Of a DNA stretch of 64,000 bases, positions 18,703-27,058 are shown piece by piece. The notes beneath the pieces are model-generated. The model was not told the DNA's origin. It ran no database searches and saw only the letters and a program-made list of their open reading frames with translations. Every line of letters starts with the position of its first letter. The stretch's first letter is position 1. The translations under genes were made by a program, and so were the position numbers. This DNA comes from Halomonas sp. I5-271120 (lineage in GTDB: Bacteria; Pseudomonadota; Gammaproteobacteria; Pseudomonadales; Halomonadaceae): the NCBI RefSeq assembly GCF_030553075.1, contig NZ_CP130701.1, forward strand, positions 1,178,001 to 1,242,000, read 5' to 3'.

Positions 18703-18730
18703 GGCATCCTTGCCGAGAGCATCCTTGCCC
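18703..18730 (-). repeat. Two AAGGAU-loop hairpins inside the candidate small RNA
   Basis: On the minus strand GGGC-AAGGAT-GCTC (18730-18717) and GGC-AAGGAT-GCC (18714-18703) each place an AAGGAU in a hairpin loop. A third GCAAGGA occurs at about 18750. GGA in a hairpin loop is the CsrA/RsmA recognition element, so the RNA may bind CsrA. The copies are 16 bp apart and could also be another of this genome's short tandem repeats. Confidence 0.45.
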
Positions 18731-18910
18731 GTAGCGGTACCGTTCCTTGCCTGTCGGCGGTACCCGTCTCATCGCTACATCAATCACACATCGCGTGGAG
18801 CAGACGCGGACCGACCCGATCGGGTGACATGCACAGGGTAGTAAATGCGCCCTGTCAGGCCGGCCAGGAAACGGTTCGAGCCGTGATGAACCGAATCCCT
18901 TGCTTGCTCA

Positions 18911-18937
18911 CTGAATATATAGCGAGGAGCGTGCCAG
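18911..18937 (-). promoter_or_regulatory. Predicted sigma54 promoter with overlapping sigma70 -10
   Basis: On the minus strand CTGGCACG (18937-18930) and TCGC (18925-18922) match the -24/-12 elements, with GG and GC separated by exactly 10 bases. TATATATT directly follows and could serve as a sigma70 -10 element. The predicted start is near 18910. Overlapping sigma54 and sigma70 promoters are known for glmY in enterobacteria. The -12 element has one mismatch (TCGC for TTGC). Confidence 0.65.
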
Positions 18938-19044
18938 AAACTTTTCAATCTCTTTATTTTCAACGGCTTAAAAAACACCAGCCTGTGCCAATCTGGCCAA
19001 TGACGCTCACAGGGGGCGAAAAGGCGCCCGCGATCCATAGTTTT

Positions 19045-19158
19045 CGTCTCCAATTGGCGACGCTATATCGAAGAAAAAATAAAATTCTTTAAAAATCAGA
19101 CAGTTACCATGTATTCTTTTGGCGACATTCGCCGCTCCCAGTGTCGCTGACGGCGACA
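19045..19158. promoter_or_regulatory. Three GlrR-like binding sites
   Basis: The E. coli GlrR consensus is TGTC-N10-GACA. Here CGTC-N10-GACG lies at 19045-19062, TGTA-N10-GACA at 19110-19127, and the perfect palindrome TGTCGC-N5-GCGACA at 19142-19158 (inner spacing 9 rather than 10). The sites are 110-250 bp upstream of the sigma54-type promoter, a normal enhancer position. The DNA between them and the promoter is AT-rich and could bend, for example through IHF. The rest of the gap (19159-19340) shows only a 13-bp doublet, ATATCACGGGCT at 19189 and 19202, and no gene. Confidence 0.55.
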
Positions 19159-19340
19159 CTCACGCGGCGGAGGGCATACCACGGACTCATATCACGGGCT
19201 TATATCACGGGCTCACGCACAGGACTCATAGAACGGACACTCGTGACAGACTCACAACATGGCACTCAAGAGAGAAGCATGCGCAGCGTGGCAGGAAGGT
19301 AACGCGCAGGCGGCGGCCTAAAGCGGGACGCCGCCCGTGA

Positions 19341-20654
19341 TCAGTTCAGGATCTTGAGCAGGATCTTCGACTTGCGGGCATGGTTGTAGGCATCGCGTTT
19401 GAGCGGCGGCAGATCGTCGATATCGGCGAGTCCGAAGCCCTTTTCGATGAACCAGTGGGCGGTATGCGTGGTCAGCGCGAACATCGCCGACAGCCCCCGG
19501 CGCCGGGCGCGACGTTCGGCATCAGCCAGCAGCCGCTCGCCGCGATTGCCGCCCCGGTAATCGCCATGCACCGCCACGCAGGCCAGCTCGCCCATGCGGG
19601 CGTCCGGATACTCATGCAGGGCAGCACAGCCGATGATCATGCCATCGCGCTCGATGACTAGGTAGTCCTCGATCTCGTGCTCGAGGCGCTCCCGGGAACG
19701 CGGCACCAGCATGCCGCGACGCTCCAGGGGTTCGAGCAGCTCGAGCAGGCCGCCGACGTCGCCTAGCTCGGCGTCGCGCAGCTGCTCGTAGCGATGCTGA
19801 GTAATCATGGTGCCCACGCCGTCGCGGGTGAACAGCTCGCCGAGCAGGGCGTCGTTGTCATGCCAGGACAAAAGATGAGTGCGCGCCACGCCATGGCGGG
19901 CCGCGGCACAGGCCGCCGCCAGGTGACGGGAAAGCTCGCTGCCGGGCGCCGCCTCGTGCATCAGCGGCTCGGCCTCGGCCGGGGTCAGCTGGCGCTGCAG
20001 GGCACCGCTTGCGTCATGCAGGCCCTCGGCTTCGCCGAGCAGCACCAGCTTGTCGGCACCCAGTGCCACCGCCGCCTGCTGAGCGACTTCGGCGGCGTCC
20101 AGATCGAACACCTCGCCAGTGCTCGAGAAGCCGAGCGGTGGCAACACCACCAGCGAGCCCTGATCGAGCAGCGCGTCGATCGCCTCGGCACGAACCCGTC
20201 TCACCTCGCCGCTACGGGCGAAGTCGAGGCCGTTGCGCACGCCGAGCGGCTTGGCCATTACCAGGTTGCCGGAGACCGCCGTCAGCTCGATGCCGTGCAG
20301 CGGCGTATTGGGCAGCCCCAGCGACAGCCGCGCCTCGAACCACAGCCGCTGCTCGGCGGCGATGCGCTCGACCCGCGCCATGATGGCGTCATCCGCCACC
20401 CAGCGGCCCTCCTCGCGCCGCGGCGTGATGCCCTCATCGACCAGCGCCGCATTGACCTGGGGGCGAATGCCGAACACCAGCACCAGCCGCACGCCCAGGG
20501 TATGCAGCAGCGCCAGGTCCTGAATCAGCGATTCGCTGTGACCCGCCGCCATCGCCTCGCCTTCGATCAGCACCACGAAGGTTCGTCCTCGGTGGGCGTT
20601 GATGTAGGGCGATGACTGACGAAACCAATCGACGAAGGGAAAGCGCGTATTCAA
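19341..20654 (-). CDS. argA: N-acetylglutamate synthase
   Basis: The classical bacterial ArgA, which acetylates glutamate as the first step of arginine synthesis. It has an N-terminal amino-acid-kinase-like domain (residues ~1-285, with FVVLIEGEAM and LPPLGFSSTGEVFDLDA) and a C-terminal GNAT domain with VAVHGDYRGGNRGERLL and WFIEKGF. The frame is open further upstream, but homology begins at LNTRFPFVDWFR. A TTG at 20654 with GGAG eight bases before it gives 437 residues, close to E. coli ArgA (443). The neighbouring pit operon ends at a terminator just upstream. Confidence 0.95.
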   Translation of the reverse strand: MNTRFPFVDWFRQSSPYINAHRGRTFVVLIEGEAMAAGHSESLIQDLALLHTLGVRLVLVFGIRPQVNAALVDEGITPRREEGRWVADDAIMARVERIAAEQRLWFEARLSLGLPNTPLHGIELTAVSGNLVMAKPLGVRNGLDFARSGEVRRVRAEAIDALLDQGSLVVLPPLGFSSTGEVFDLDAAEVAQQAAVALGADKLVLLGEAEGLHDASGALQRQLTPAEAEPLMHEAAPGSELSRHLAAACAAARHGVARTHLLSWHDNDALLGELFTRDGVGTMITQHRYEQLRDAELGDVGGLLELLEPLERRGMLVPRSRERLEHEIEDYLVIERDGMIIGCAALHEYPDARMGELACVAVHGDYRGGNRGERLLADAERRARRRGLSAMFALTTHTAHWFIEKGFGLADIDDLPPLKRDAYNHARKSKILLKILN

Positions 20655-20725
20655 GGGCCGCACTCCGGCAGCTAGAGGGTGAAATCGGGCAGCATGCCCA
20701 CCAGCCATGACTATAACAGAGGGCG

Positions 20726-20756
20726 AAAAAAGGCGGCACCGCCTCGCGGTGCCGCC
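20726..20756 (-). terminator. Intrinsic terminator of the pit operon
   Basis: An 11-bp stem, GGCGGCACCGC with GCGGTGCCGCC (20732-20742 and 20746-20756), is followed on the minus strand by six T residues. It lies about 90 bp after the pit stop and just upstream of argA. Confidence 0.9.
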
Positions 20757-20844
20757 ATTCTCGAGATACGCCCGACAGCGTCGTGTGCAGGTAGCGAGCT
20801 CCGTACCTGACTAACTAAGTGCCTGGCTCAGTACCTGGCCCTGC

Positions 20845-22110
20845 TTAGCCGAACATGCCCTTGAACATGAAGAAGAACATGATCGCCAGGAAGGCGCCGG
20901 CCGGCAGGGTGATCAGCCATGACATGACGATGGTGCCGATCACACGCAGGTTGAGTGCCGCCATGCCGCGAGCCAAGCCCACACCAAGCACCGCGCCGAC
21001 CAGGGTATGGGTGGTCGAGATCGGCAGGCCGGTACCCGACGCCAGCACCACGGTGGTGGCGGCCGCCAGGGTGGCGGCAAAGCCGCGGCTCGGCGTCAGC
21101 TCGGTGATGCCGGTGCCGACGGTGGCGATGACCTTGTGGCCATAGGTAACCAGGCCGACCACGATGCCGCCGCCGCCCAGCACCAGCACCCACCAGGGCA
21201 CCATCGACGCGCCGCCGACGTCGCCGTGGCTATAGACCACGCTGATGACCGCGGCCAGCGGGCCGACGGCGTTGGCAACATCGTTGGAGCCGTGGGCGAA
21301 GGCCATGGCACAGGCGGTGAACAGCATCAGCACGGCGAACACCCGCTCGACGCCGCCGAAACCGAAGGCATCATCCGCCGAGCGGTTGCGGCTGACGCGA
21401 CGCTCGAGCAAGCCGCCCAGCGCCATCACGGCGAGGCCGATCAGCACCGCGTAGGCAAGGCTGACGCCAAAGCTGAGATCGAGACCGACGTGCTTGAGAC
21501 CCTTGGTCAGCGTCACCATGGCGACGATGAAGCCGACCAGGAACACGTACATCGGCACGTAGCGCTTGGCCGCGGCGAACGGGTCGCGGTTCTCGAAGAT
21601 CAGATGCTGCACGGATTTGAACAACATGAAGGCGATCGAGCCCGACATCAGCGGCGAGACCACCCAGCTGGCGGCGATCTGGCCGACCTTGGCCCAGCCG
21701 ACGGCATCCAGGCCGAGGCCAGCCATCGCGAAGCCGACGATGGCACCGACGATGGAATGGGTGGTCGACACCGGCCAGCCGCGCATCGAGGCCACCAGCA
21801 GCCAGGTCCCGGCCGCCAGCAAGGAGGCCAGCATGCCGTAGACCAGCAGTTGGGGATCACTCTCGAGCAGCGCCGGGTCGATGATGCCCTTGCGGATGGT
21901 TTCGGTGACCTGGCCGCCGGCGAGCCAGGCGCCTAGAAACTCGAAGATCACGGCGATGAAGATCGCCTGCTTGATGGTAATGGCCCGCGAGCCCACCGAG
22001 GTGCCCATGGCGTTGGCCACGTCGTTGGCCCCTACGCCCCAGGCCATGAAGAAGCCGAAGACACAGGCCAAAATAATGAAGATGTCGCCGTGTTGCGCAA
22101 TGATCGACAT
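20845..22110 (-). CDS. pit: Low-affinity inorganic phosphate transporter, PiT family
   Basis: A 421-residue membrane permease with about ten helices and the duplicated PiT signature: GANDVANAMGTSVGSRAIT near the N terminus and GSNDVANAVGPL in the second half, plus PVSTTHSIVGAIVG and PISTTHTLVGAVLG. It imports phosphate with protons, usually as a metal-phosphate complex. The ATG at 22110 is preceded by AAGGA and gives the conserved N terminus; the open frame upstream to 22194 is not conserved. It follows a PhoU-like gene 122 bp upstream on the same strand, a common pair. Confidence 0.93.
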   Translation of the reverse strand: MSIIAQHGDIFIILACVFGFFMAWGVGANDVANAMGTSVGSRAITIKQAIFIAVIFEFLGAWLAGGQVTETIRKGIIDPALLESDPQLLVYGMLASLLAAGTWLLVASMRGWPVSTTHSIVGAIVGFAMAGLGLDAVGWAKVGQIAASWVVSPLMSGSIAFMLFKSVQHLIFENRDPFAAAKRYVPMYVFLVGFIVAMVTLTKGLKHVGLDLSFGVSLAYAVLIGLAVMALGGLLERRVSRNRSADDAFGFGGVERVFAVLMLFTACAMAFAHGSNDVANAVGPLAAVISVVYSHGDVGGASMVPWWVLVLGGGGIVVGLVTYGHKVIATVGTGITELTPSRGFAATLAAATTVVLASGTGLPISTTHTLVGAVLGVGLARGMAALNLRVIGTIVMSWLITLPAGAFLAIMFFFMFKGMFG

Positions 22111-22232
22111 AAGAGCTACATCCTTAGGGATGACTGAAAGTCCGCCGAGACACGCCTCGATGCGCCTGTCCTTGGCGAGTGCGTCAGAGGGCACTCACCG
22201 TGGTCGTGGGGCGGAGGGTTCGAGAGAGTGAA

Positions 22233-22913
22233 TCAGCGGGCGGTCAGCACCTGCAGACGGCTGCCCACGCGCTCGGCACCGTCGGAGAGCTCGCCGACCC
22301 AGTCGATGATCTTGTAGAGGAAGATCACGTCGACCGGCGGCAGCTCGCTCTCGAGCTGAAACAGCTGGCGACGAATGGCCACCTGCTGGTCGTCGGCCTG
22401 GTGCTCGAGGGCGTGAAGCTCGCGGATCAGGTTCTGCATGACATCGGCGACGTTGCTGCCGAACCCGGACTCGAGCAGGTCCTTGAGCTCTCCGAGGGCC
22501 TTGCGGGCCTGGGACACGGCGGCCACCGAGGTGCGCAGGTAGTCGCGCATCGTCGGCGCCAGCGACTCGGGCACCTGCATCTGGCGGCCGAGCATGATGC
22601 CGGTGATGTCGCGGGCCTTGTTGGCGATCTTGTCCTGCACGCTGATCAGGTCCAACAGGTCCGAGCGAGAGACCGGCAGGAACATGGTATTGGGCAGGTT
22701 CAGGCGCAGCTCGGTCTTGAGCTCATCGGCCTCGTGCTCGATGCGGGTGATGGCGCCACGATGGCGTTCTGCCGCCTCCCAGTCACCGCTCAGGGTGGAC
22801 TCGAAGAACGGCAGCAGCTCGTCGGCGCACTCGCTGACCTTGACGATATGCAAAAGCAGCGGCTGGAAGGGCGAGCGACCGAAGATCGCCGAAAACGGAT
22901 TAGATGTCACCAT
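22233..22913 (-). CDS. PhoU-like DUF47 phosphate transport regulator
   Basis: A 226-residue all-helical protein of the DUF47/TIGR00153 family, distantly related to PhoU. It opens with NPFSAIFGRSPFQPLLLHI and has the acidic metal-binding motifs EHEADELK and the paired DKIANKARD. Members are usually encoded with PiT permeases, as here, and are thought to control or assist phosphate uptake. The N terminus MVTSNPF is clear. It is divergent from the CYTH gene, with 103 bp between the starts. Confidence 0.88.
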   Translation of the reverse strand: MVTSNPFSAIFGRSPFQPLLLHIVKVSECADELLPFFESTLSGDWEAAERHRGAITRIEHEADELKTELRLNLPNTMFLPVSRSDLLDLISVQDKIANKARDITGIMLGRQMQVPESLAPTMRDYLRTSVAAVSQARKALGELKDLLESGFGSNVADVMQNLIRELHALEHQADDQQVAIRRQLFQLESELPPVDVIFLYKIIDWVGELSDGAERVGSRLQVLTAR

Positions 22914-23016
22914 GATAGGTAAGCGATTCGCGTTGGAAATGGCGCGGACATTATAGTGGTGGCACCGACCGACGTCATAAAGAATTCACCAATTTGTCAT
23001 ATAGGAAGCATCGGCC

Positions 23017-23895
23017 ATGAGCCAGGAAATTGAACTCAAGCTCGCGCTACCGCCAGAAGGCCCCGAGCGACTGCGTCGCCATCCTCGCCTGGCGGCGCTC
23101 CCGGCCGAAGACCGCACGCTTGCCAACACCTACTACGACACCCCGGACGGCGCCCTGGAAGCCGCACGGGTGGCCCTGCGTATCCGCAATACCGGCAAGG
23201 GCCGGGTGCAGACCCTGAAGACCACCGGCAACGGCCAGGGCGGGCTCTCGGTACGTGGCGAATGGGAGTGGCCGATTGACGAGAACCGGCTGGACCTCGA
23301 CGGGCTCAAGACGCTGGCGCCCATGCAGGCGCTAGGCGACGAGACACTCGCCGCTCTGGCACCGCGCTTCGCTACCGACTTCGCCCGCCGCACCTGGATC
23401 GTCGACGGCGAGCAGGGCCGCATCGAGGTGGCGCTGGATGATGGCGAGGTGCGCGCGGACGGACGCCGGGCGACGATTCGCGAACTGGAACTCGAACTCA
23501 AGGACGGTGACCCCGCGGCCCTGTGGGCGCTGGCCGAAGAGTTCGCCGCCTCGGTGCCGCTGCGCCCCGCTACGGCCAGCAAGGCCGCCCGCGGCGCGTC
23601 ACTGGGCGAAGGCCGGTGGTCGCTCCCGGCAGCCGATGACGATCCGGCAGCGCTATACGAGCACACCATCCTGGCGCTGGATGCCCTGGCCGACAGTCAG
23701 GACAGCCATTTCAAGGACGAGGCCCGCCGGTCGCTGGACCGGCTGGTCGCCCTGGGCGATGATCGCCTGACGGGCCCGGCCGCCACCCTGCTCGCGGCTC
23801 TGAGCCATCAGGCACCGGAAGACGATGCCTGGCTCGATGTGGCCTTCGGCCAGGCGGCCCTGGCGCTGGCGCGCGCCCTCTATGCCCCAGCCTGA
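23017..23895 (+). CDS. CYTH-domain protein (probable inorganic triphosphatase)
   Basis: The N-terminal CYTH domain spans residues ~1-200. It has the diagnostic EIELKLAL motif at residues 4-11, then TYYDTPDGAL, RVALRIRNTGK and ELELELKDGD, which line the triphosphate tunnel. E. coli YgiF (433 residues) joins CYTH to a CHAD domain. This protein has 292 residues with only ~90 after CYTH, so CHAD is absent or reduced to a helical remnant. The likely reaction is metal-dependent hydrolysis of inorganic triphosphate. The gene stands alone, divergent from the phosphate genes. Confidence 0.85.
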   Translation: MSQEIELKLALPPEGPERLRRHPRLAALPAEDRTLANTYYDTPDGALEAARVALRIRNTGKGRVQTLKTTGNGQGGLSVRGEWEWPIDENRLDLDGLKTLAPMQALGDETLAALAPRFATDFARRTWIVDGEQGRIEVALDDGEVRADGRRATIRELELELKDGDPAALWALAEEFAASVPLRPATASKAARGASLGEGRWSLPAADDDPAALYEHTILALDALADSQDSHFKDEARRSLDRLVALGDDRLTGPAATLLAALSHQAPEDDAWLDVAFGQAALALARALYAPA

Positions 23896-23994
23896 TGACA
23901 CATGGGCCTGACGGACGCGCGGACCTGAAGTCAACCGGCGCCCGGTGCGCTGCGTCCCCAGGACCGCTCTTATACTAAAGGATCGGGAGGTCCC

Positions 23995-24957
23995 TTGTTC
24001 CCTACTCTCAAACCGGCCGGTGAAGGGCTGCGCACCCGGATCTTTCAGGTCATCTTCGAATCGGATACCCGGCTGGCCAAGGGCTTCGATATCGTCCTGA
24101 TCGGCCTGATCCTGGCTAGCGTCACGGTAGTGCTGCTCGACAGCGTGCCGGCCTATCACGCCGCCTATGGCCGGTTTTTCAAGGCACTGGAGTGGGGCTT
24201 CACCGGGCTTTTCACCCTGGAGCTGCTGGTTCGCCTGTACTGTCTGGAGCGGCCGGCCCGCTACCTGAGAAGCTTCTACGGCATCATCGATCTCATATCG
24301 ATTCTGCCCACCTGGCTGGTGCTGTTGCTTCCCGGCGCGCATTCGCTGGTGGTGATCCGTCTGCTGCGGGTGTTGCGCATCTTCAGGGTGCTCAGGCTGA
24401 TGCAGTTCGTCGGCGAGGGCCGGCTGTTGATCGAGGCGCTCAAGCGCAGCTCGCATCAGATCCTGCTGTTCCTGTTCACGGTGTTTATGCTGGTGACCAT
24501 CTTCGGCTCACTGGTCTACATGATCGAGCCACCCGAGGCCGGCTTTACCAGCATTCCCAAATCCATCTACTGGGGCATCGTCACCCTGACCACGGTCGGC
24601 TATGGCGACATCACGCCCACCACCCCGCTGGGGCAGTTCATCTCGATGACGGTAATGCTGATGGGCTACTCGATCATCGCCATTCCCACCGGGGTGTTCT
24701 CGGCCGAAGTGATTCGCTCGATTCGCGCCGACCGTTACTCCGATGAAGCCTGCCCGGGCTGCGGCTACGACCGTCACGAAGAAAAAGCCAAGTATTGTAT
24801 GAAATGCGGGACCTGGCTCGACGAAAACACCGAAGACCCACGCGAGGCCGAGCATCGCGAAGAAGCCGAGCGAGAAGAAGAGGAAGAGCGAGCGAAAGAG
24901 GAGGACGACGAACAGGACACAGAGAAGGCCCCGGATAAGGGCTCTGAGAAGGAATAA
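23995..24957 (+). CDS. Voltage-gated-type potassium channel with zinc ribbon and acidic tail
   Basis: A 320-residue six-helix channel. The S4-like segment VVIRLLRVLRIFRVLRLMQF (residues 119-138) carries regularly spaced Arg, and the selectivity filter is TTVGYGD (199-205). After S6 comes a four-Cys zinc ribbon, CPGCGY (C253, C256) and CMKCG (C268, C271). It ends with a very acidic Glu/Asp/Lys tail of about 45 residues. The start is TTG 23995 with GGGAGG just upstream; no ATG fits. The ribbon and tail suggest a cytoplasmic sensing or assembly module, and the acidic tail fits a halophile. The ligand is unknown. Confidence 0.88.
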   Translation: MFPTLKPAGEGLRTRIFQVIFESDTRLAKGFDIVLIGLILASVTVVLLDSVPAYHAAYGRFFKALEWGFTGLFTLELLVRLYCLERPARYLRSFYGIIDLISILPTWLVLLLPGAHSLVVIRLLRVLRIFRVLRLMQFVGEGRLLIEALKRSSHQILLFLFTVFMLVTIFGSLVYMIEPPEAGFTSIPKSIYWGIVTLTTVGYGDITPTTPLGQFISMTVMLMGYSIIAIPTGVFSAEVIRSIRADRYSDEACPGCGYDRHEEKAKYCMKCGTWLDENTEDPREAEHREEAEREEEEERAKEEDDEQDTEKAPDKGSEKE

Positions 24958-24970
24958 GGCTCGCGGGACA

Positions 24971-25004
24971 GCCGGGGCGACACCAGCGCTGGCGTCGCCC
25001 CGGC
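24971..25004. terminator. 34-bp near-perfect palindrome between convergent genes
   Basis: The 17-bp arms GCCGGGGCGACACCAGC and GCTGGCGTCGCCCCGGC differ at one pair. The palindrome fills the gap between the channel gene and the yciO-type gene, which converge. No T-run follows on either side, so a bidirectional terminator or transcript barrier is the likely role. Confidence 0.55.
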
Positions 25005-25011
25005 AAGCGGT

Positions 25012-25635
25012 TCAGACCTGGAAGGGTGCCAGATCGCCACGCCCTTCACGCAGGATCACCGGCGGCAGGTCGCGCAGGTCGATCACGCTGGTCGGCTCCA
25101 GGTGGCAGGCGCCACCGTCGATGACCAGGTCCAGGTGCGCTCCGAAGCGCTCGCGGATTTCCTCGGCATCGGTCATCGGCAGTTCCTCGCCGACCGGGAT
25201 CAGGGTCACGCTCATCATCGGCTCGCCGAGCGCCTCGAGCAGCGCATGGGTGATGCGATGATCCGGCACCCGCACACCGATCGAGCGGCGTTTGGGATGC
25301 AGCAGCAACCGCGGCACCTCGCTGGTGGCGTTGAGGATGAAGGTGTAGGCCCCCGGCGTGTGAGTCTTCAGCAGCCGAAATACCGCATTGTCGACCTTGG
25401 CGTAGGTGCCGATCGTGGACAGGTCCGAGCACACCAGCGTGAAGTTGTGCTTGTCATCCAGCGAGCGCAGCCACTTGATCTTCTCGATGGCCTTCTTGTC
25501 GCCCAGGTGGCAACCCAGTGCATAGCCGGAGTCGGTGGGATAGGCCACCACGCCGCCCTTGCGGATGATCTCGGTCGCCTGGTCGATCAGGCGCTTCTGG
25601 GGATTTTCGGGGTGCAGCTGGAAGAATTGCGTCAT
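25012..25635 (-). CDS. YciO/YrdC/Sua5-family protein
   Basis: A 207-residue protein of the Sua5-YciO-YrdC family. It has the nucleotide- and threonine-pocket motif GGVVAYPTDSGYALGC, KHNFTLVCSDL, PGAYTFILNAT and the basic KRRSIGVRVPDH strand. It is closest to YciO in sequence and in context, since the gene upstream resembles E. coli yciV. YrdC and Sua5 make threonylcarbamoyl-AMP for tRNA t6A; YciO is much less active and its role is uncertain. Confidence 0.87.
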   Translation of the reverse strand: MTQFFQLHPENPQKRLIDQATEIIRKGGVVAYPTDSGYALGCHLGDKKAIEKIKWLRSLDDKHNFTLVCSDLSTIGTYAKVDNAVFRLLKTHTPGAYTFILNATSEVPRLLLHPKRRSIGVRVPDHRITHALLEALGEPMMSVTLIPVGEELPMTDAEEIRERFGAHLDLVIDGGACHLEPTSVIDLRDLPPVILREGRGDLAPFQV

Positions 25636-25677
25636 GCTCGCTCCTGAGTTGCGTGATCCGTGATGATAAACCGCAGG

Positions 25678-26616
25678 TCAGGCCGCCTGATCAAGAATCG
25701 CCGCCAGACGAGGGTGCTGCCAGACAGGGCGCAGCGCGGTGCGCGGCACCGGGCTCATGCTGCCCGGGGCCACCGGCCCGCCGGGAAAGTGGAAGTCGCT
25801 GCCCAGCGAGCCATACAGGCCCCGCTCGTCGAGCTGGCGCGCCAGGTCGCGGGTCACATCGGCGTTCTGGAAGCCGCTGACCAGCTCGCAGGCCTCGCCG
25901 CCGGCGGCGGTGAAGGCATCCAGCAGCAGACCGCGCTTGCGCCGGGTCAGCCCGTAGCGCAGCGGATGCGCCAGCACCGCCACGCCGCCGGCATCATTGA
26001 TCCACTCGACCACCTCGGACAGGTACGGCCAGCCGGCCTTGACGTCACCTCGCTTGCCGCTGCCCAGATACTTCTTGAAGGCCGTGCCCATGTCCTTGAC
26101 CAGGCCATCGGCGACCATCGCGCGGGCGAAGTCCGGGCGCCCCAGCGGGCGATCGCTGCCGGCCTGAGCTCGCGCCTTGGCCAGGGCGTCGTGAAGCCCC
26201 AGCTTCTCCATGCGCCGGGCGATCTCTTCACCGCGGGTCACTCGCGCCTTAGCCTGCGCCTCGAGACCGGCGACCAGGCTGCCCTGTGCCCCCTGGGGCA
26301 GCAGGCCCACCACATGAATGTTCATGCCCTGCCATTGAGACGACAGCTCGAGCCCCGGCAGCAGCGTCATGCCCAGCGCATCGGCGGCCTCTTGCGCCTC
26401 GGCAACGCCATCCAGGGTGTCATGATCGGTGAGCGACAGCCTGGTGAGGCCGCGCTCGCGGCACAGCGACATCAGCGCGGCGGGCGAGAGAGCACCGTCG
26501 GACGCGGTAGAGTGCATGTGAAAGTCGATGCCCTGGGCATCGGCGAGAGAAGTATCCGCCTGGGTGGCGGGAGCAGCGGGTGTGGCAGGTGACACGTGAG
26601 TCTCGTTCATCGGCAT
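25678..26616 (-). CDS. PHP-domain phosphoesterase, YciV/RNase AM-like
   Basis: A PHP-superfamily metal phosphoesterase of about 312 residues. Metal-site motifs are HMHSTASDG (His33, His35), [15 protein letters not shown] and [11 protein letters not shown]. coli YciV (RNase AM) is a 5'-3' exonuclease that trims rRNA 5' ends and also hydrolyses 3',5'-nucleoside bisphosphates. The yciV-yciO order, shared with E. coli, supports orthology. I place the start at the ATG at 26616 (an ATG at 26610 is also possible); the frame runs further upstream but without family similarity. The N terminus has an unusual Ala/Pro/Thr-rich stretch. Confidence 0.87.
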   Translation of the reverse strand: MPMNETHVSPATPAAPATQADTSLADAQGIDFHMHSTASDGALSPAALMSLCRERGLTRLSLTDHDTLDGVAEAQEAADALGMTLLPGLELSSQWQGMNIHVVGLLPQGAQGSLVAGLEAQAKARVTRGEEIARRMEKLGLHDALAKARAQAGSDRPLGRPDFARAMVADGLVKDMGTAFKKYLGSGKRGDVKAGWPYLSEVVEWINDAGGVAVLAHPLRYGLTRRKRGLLLDAFTAAGGEACELVSGFQNADVTRDLARQLDERGLYGSLGSDFHFPGGPVAPGSMSPVPRTALRPVWQHPRLAAILDQAA

Positions 26617-26730
26617 GACGCCGGCAGGCGACTTTGTCAGAATAGGACTACCATGGTGCGCGCCGCGCCGGTTGCGGTCAATTTCAGGTGCGTCGGCGCC
26701 TTCCTGCCTCACCCATCGAAGGAAACTGCG

Positions 26731-27030
26731 ATGCTCTACGCCATCATCAGTGAAGATGTGAAGAATAGCCTCGAATGGCGCATGGCCGCCCGTCCCGACC
26801 ACCTGGCCCGCCTCGAGAAGCTGCGCGATGAAGGCCGCCTGGTGCTGGCCGGCCCGCATCCGGCCGTTGATGCCGAGACCCCGGGCGACGCCGGCTTCAG
26901 CGGCAGCCTGGTGGTCGCCGAATTCGAAGACCTGCCCACCGCCCAGGCCTGGGCCGACGCCGATCCCTACGTGATCGCCGGCGTCTATGCCAAGGTGACC
27001 GTTAAGCCTTTCAAGAAAGTGCTGCCCTGA
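26731..27030 (+). CDS. YciI family protein
   Basis: A 99-residue ferredoxin-like-fold protein. It has [10 protein letters not shown] at the start, the family His/Asp pair in [18 protein letters not shown], and [18 protein letters not shown] at the end. The GGAA site seven bases before the ATG supports the start at 26731. The function of YciI is not settled; related proteins include a dehalogenase-like enzyme. It is divergent from the PHP gene. Confidence 0.88.
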   Translation: MLYAIISEDVKNSLEWRMAARPDHLARLEKLRDEGRLVLAGPHPAVDAETPGDAGFSGSLVVAEFEDLPTAQAWADADPYVIAGVYAKVTVKPFKKVLP

Positions 27031-27058
27031 GCGGCGCCTGAGACGGCCCGCCGCCGCC

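Larger units (their letters stand above)
18461..18910 (-). ncRNA. Candidate small RNA gene upstream of glrK (GlmY-like position)
   Basis: No convincing protein is encoded on either strand between 18490 and 19340, yet a strong minus-strand terminator sits at 18461-18489 and a sigma54-type promoter at 18922-18936. The predicted transcript is about 450 nt. It can form several hairpins, for example GGTACCG/CGGTACC, ACAGGG/CCCTGT and GGGGA-TACG-TCCCC. In E. coli the gene directly upstream of glrK is the small RNA gene glmY, transcribed from a sigma54 promoter that GlrR activates; the arrangement here is the same. I could not recognise GlmY sequence, and E. coli GlmY is shorter (184 nt). So the sRNA call rests on promoter, terminator and synteny. 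CsrA-type hairpins inside it (18703-18730) leave a CsrB-like role possible. Confidence 0.5.

Noticed and set aside
18461..18910. tmRNA, RNase P RNA, 6S RNA or SRP RNA
   Set aside because: I compared the minus-strand sequence with the conserved cores of these RNAs as I know them and saw none.
18517..19092. 191-codon plus-strand and 60-90-codon minus-strand frames in the glrK-argA gap
   Set aside because: They have no domain, biased composition and no ribosome sites, and they run across the predicted sigma54 promoter and hairpins. The region is better explained as an RNA gene.
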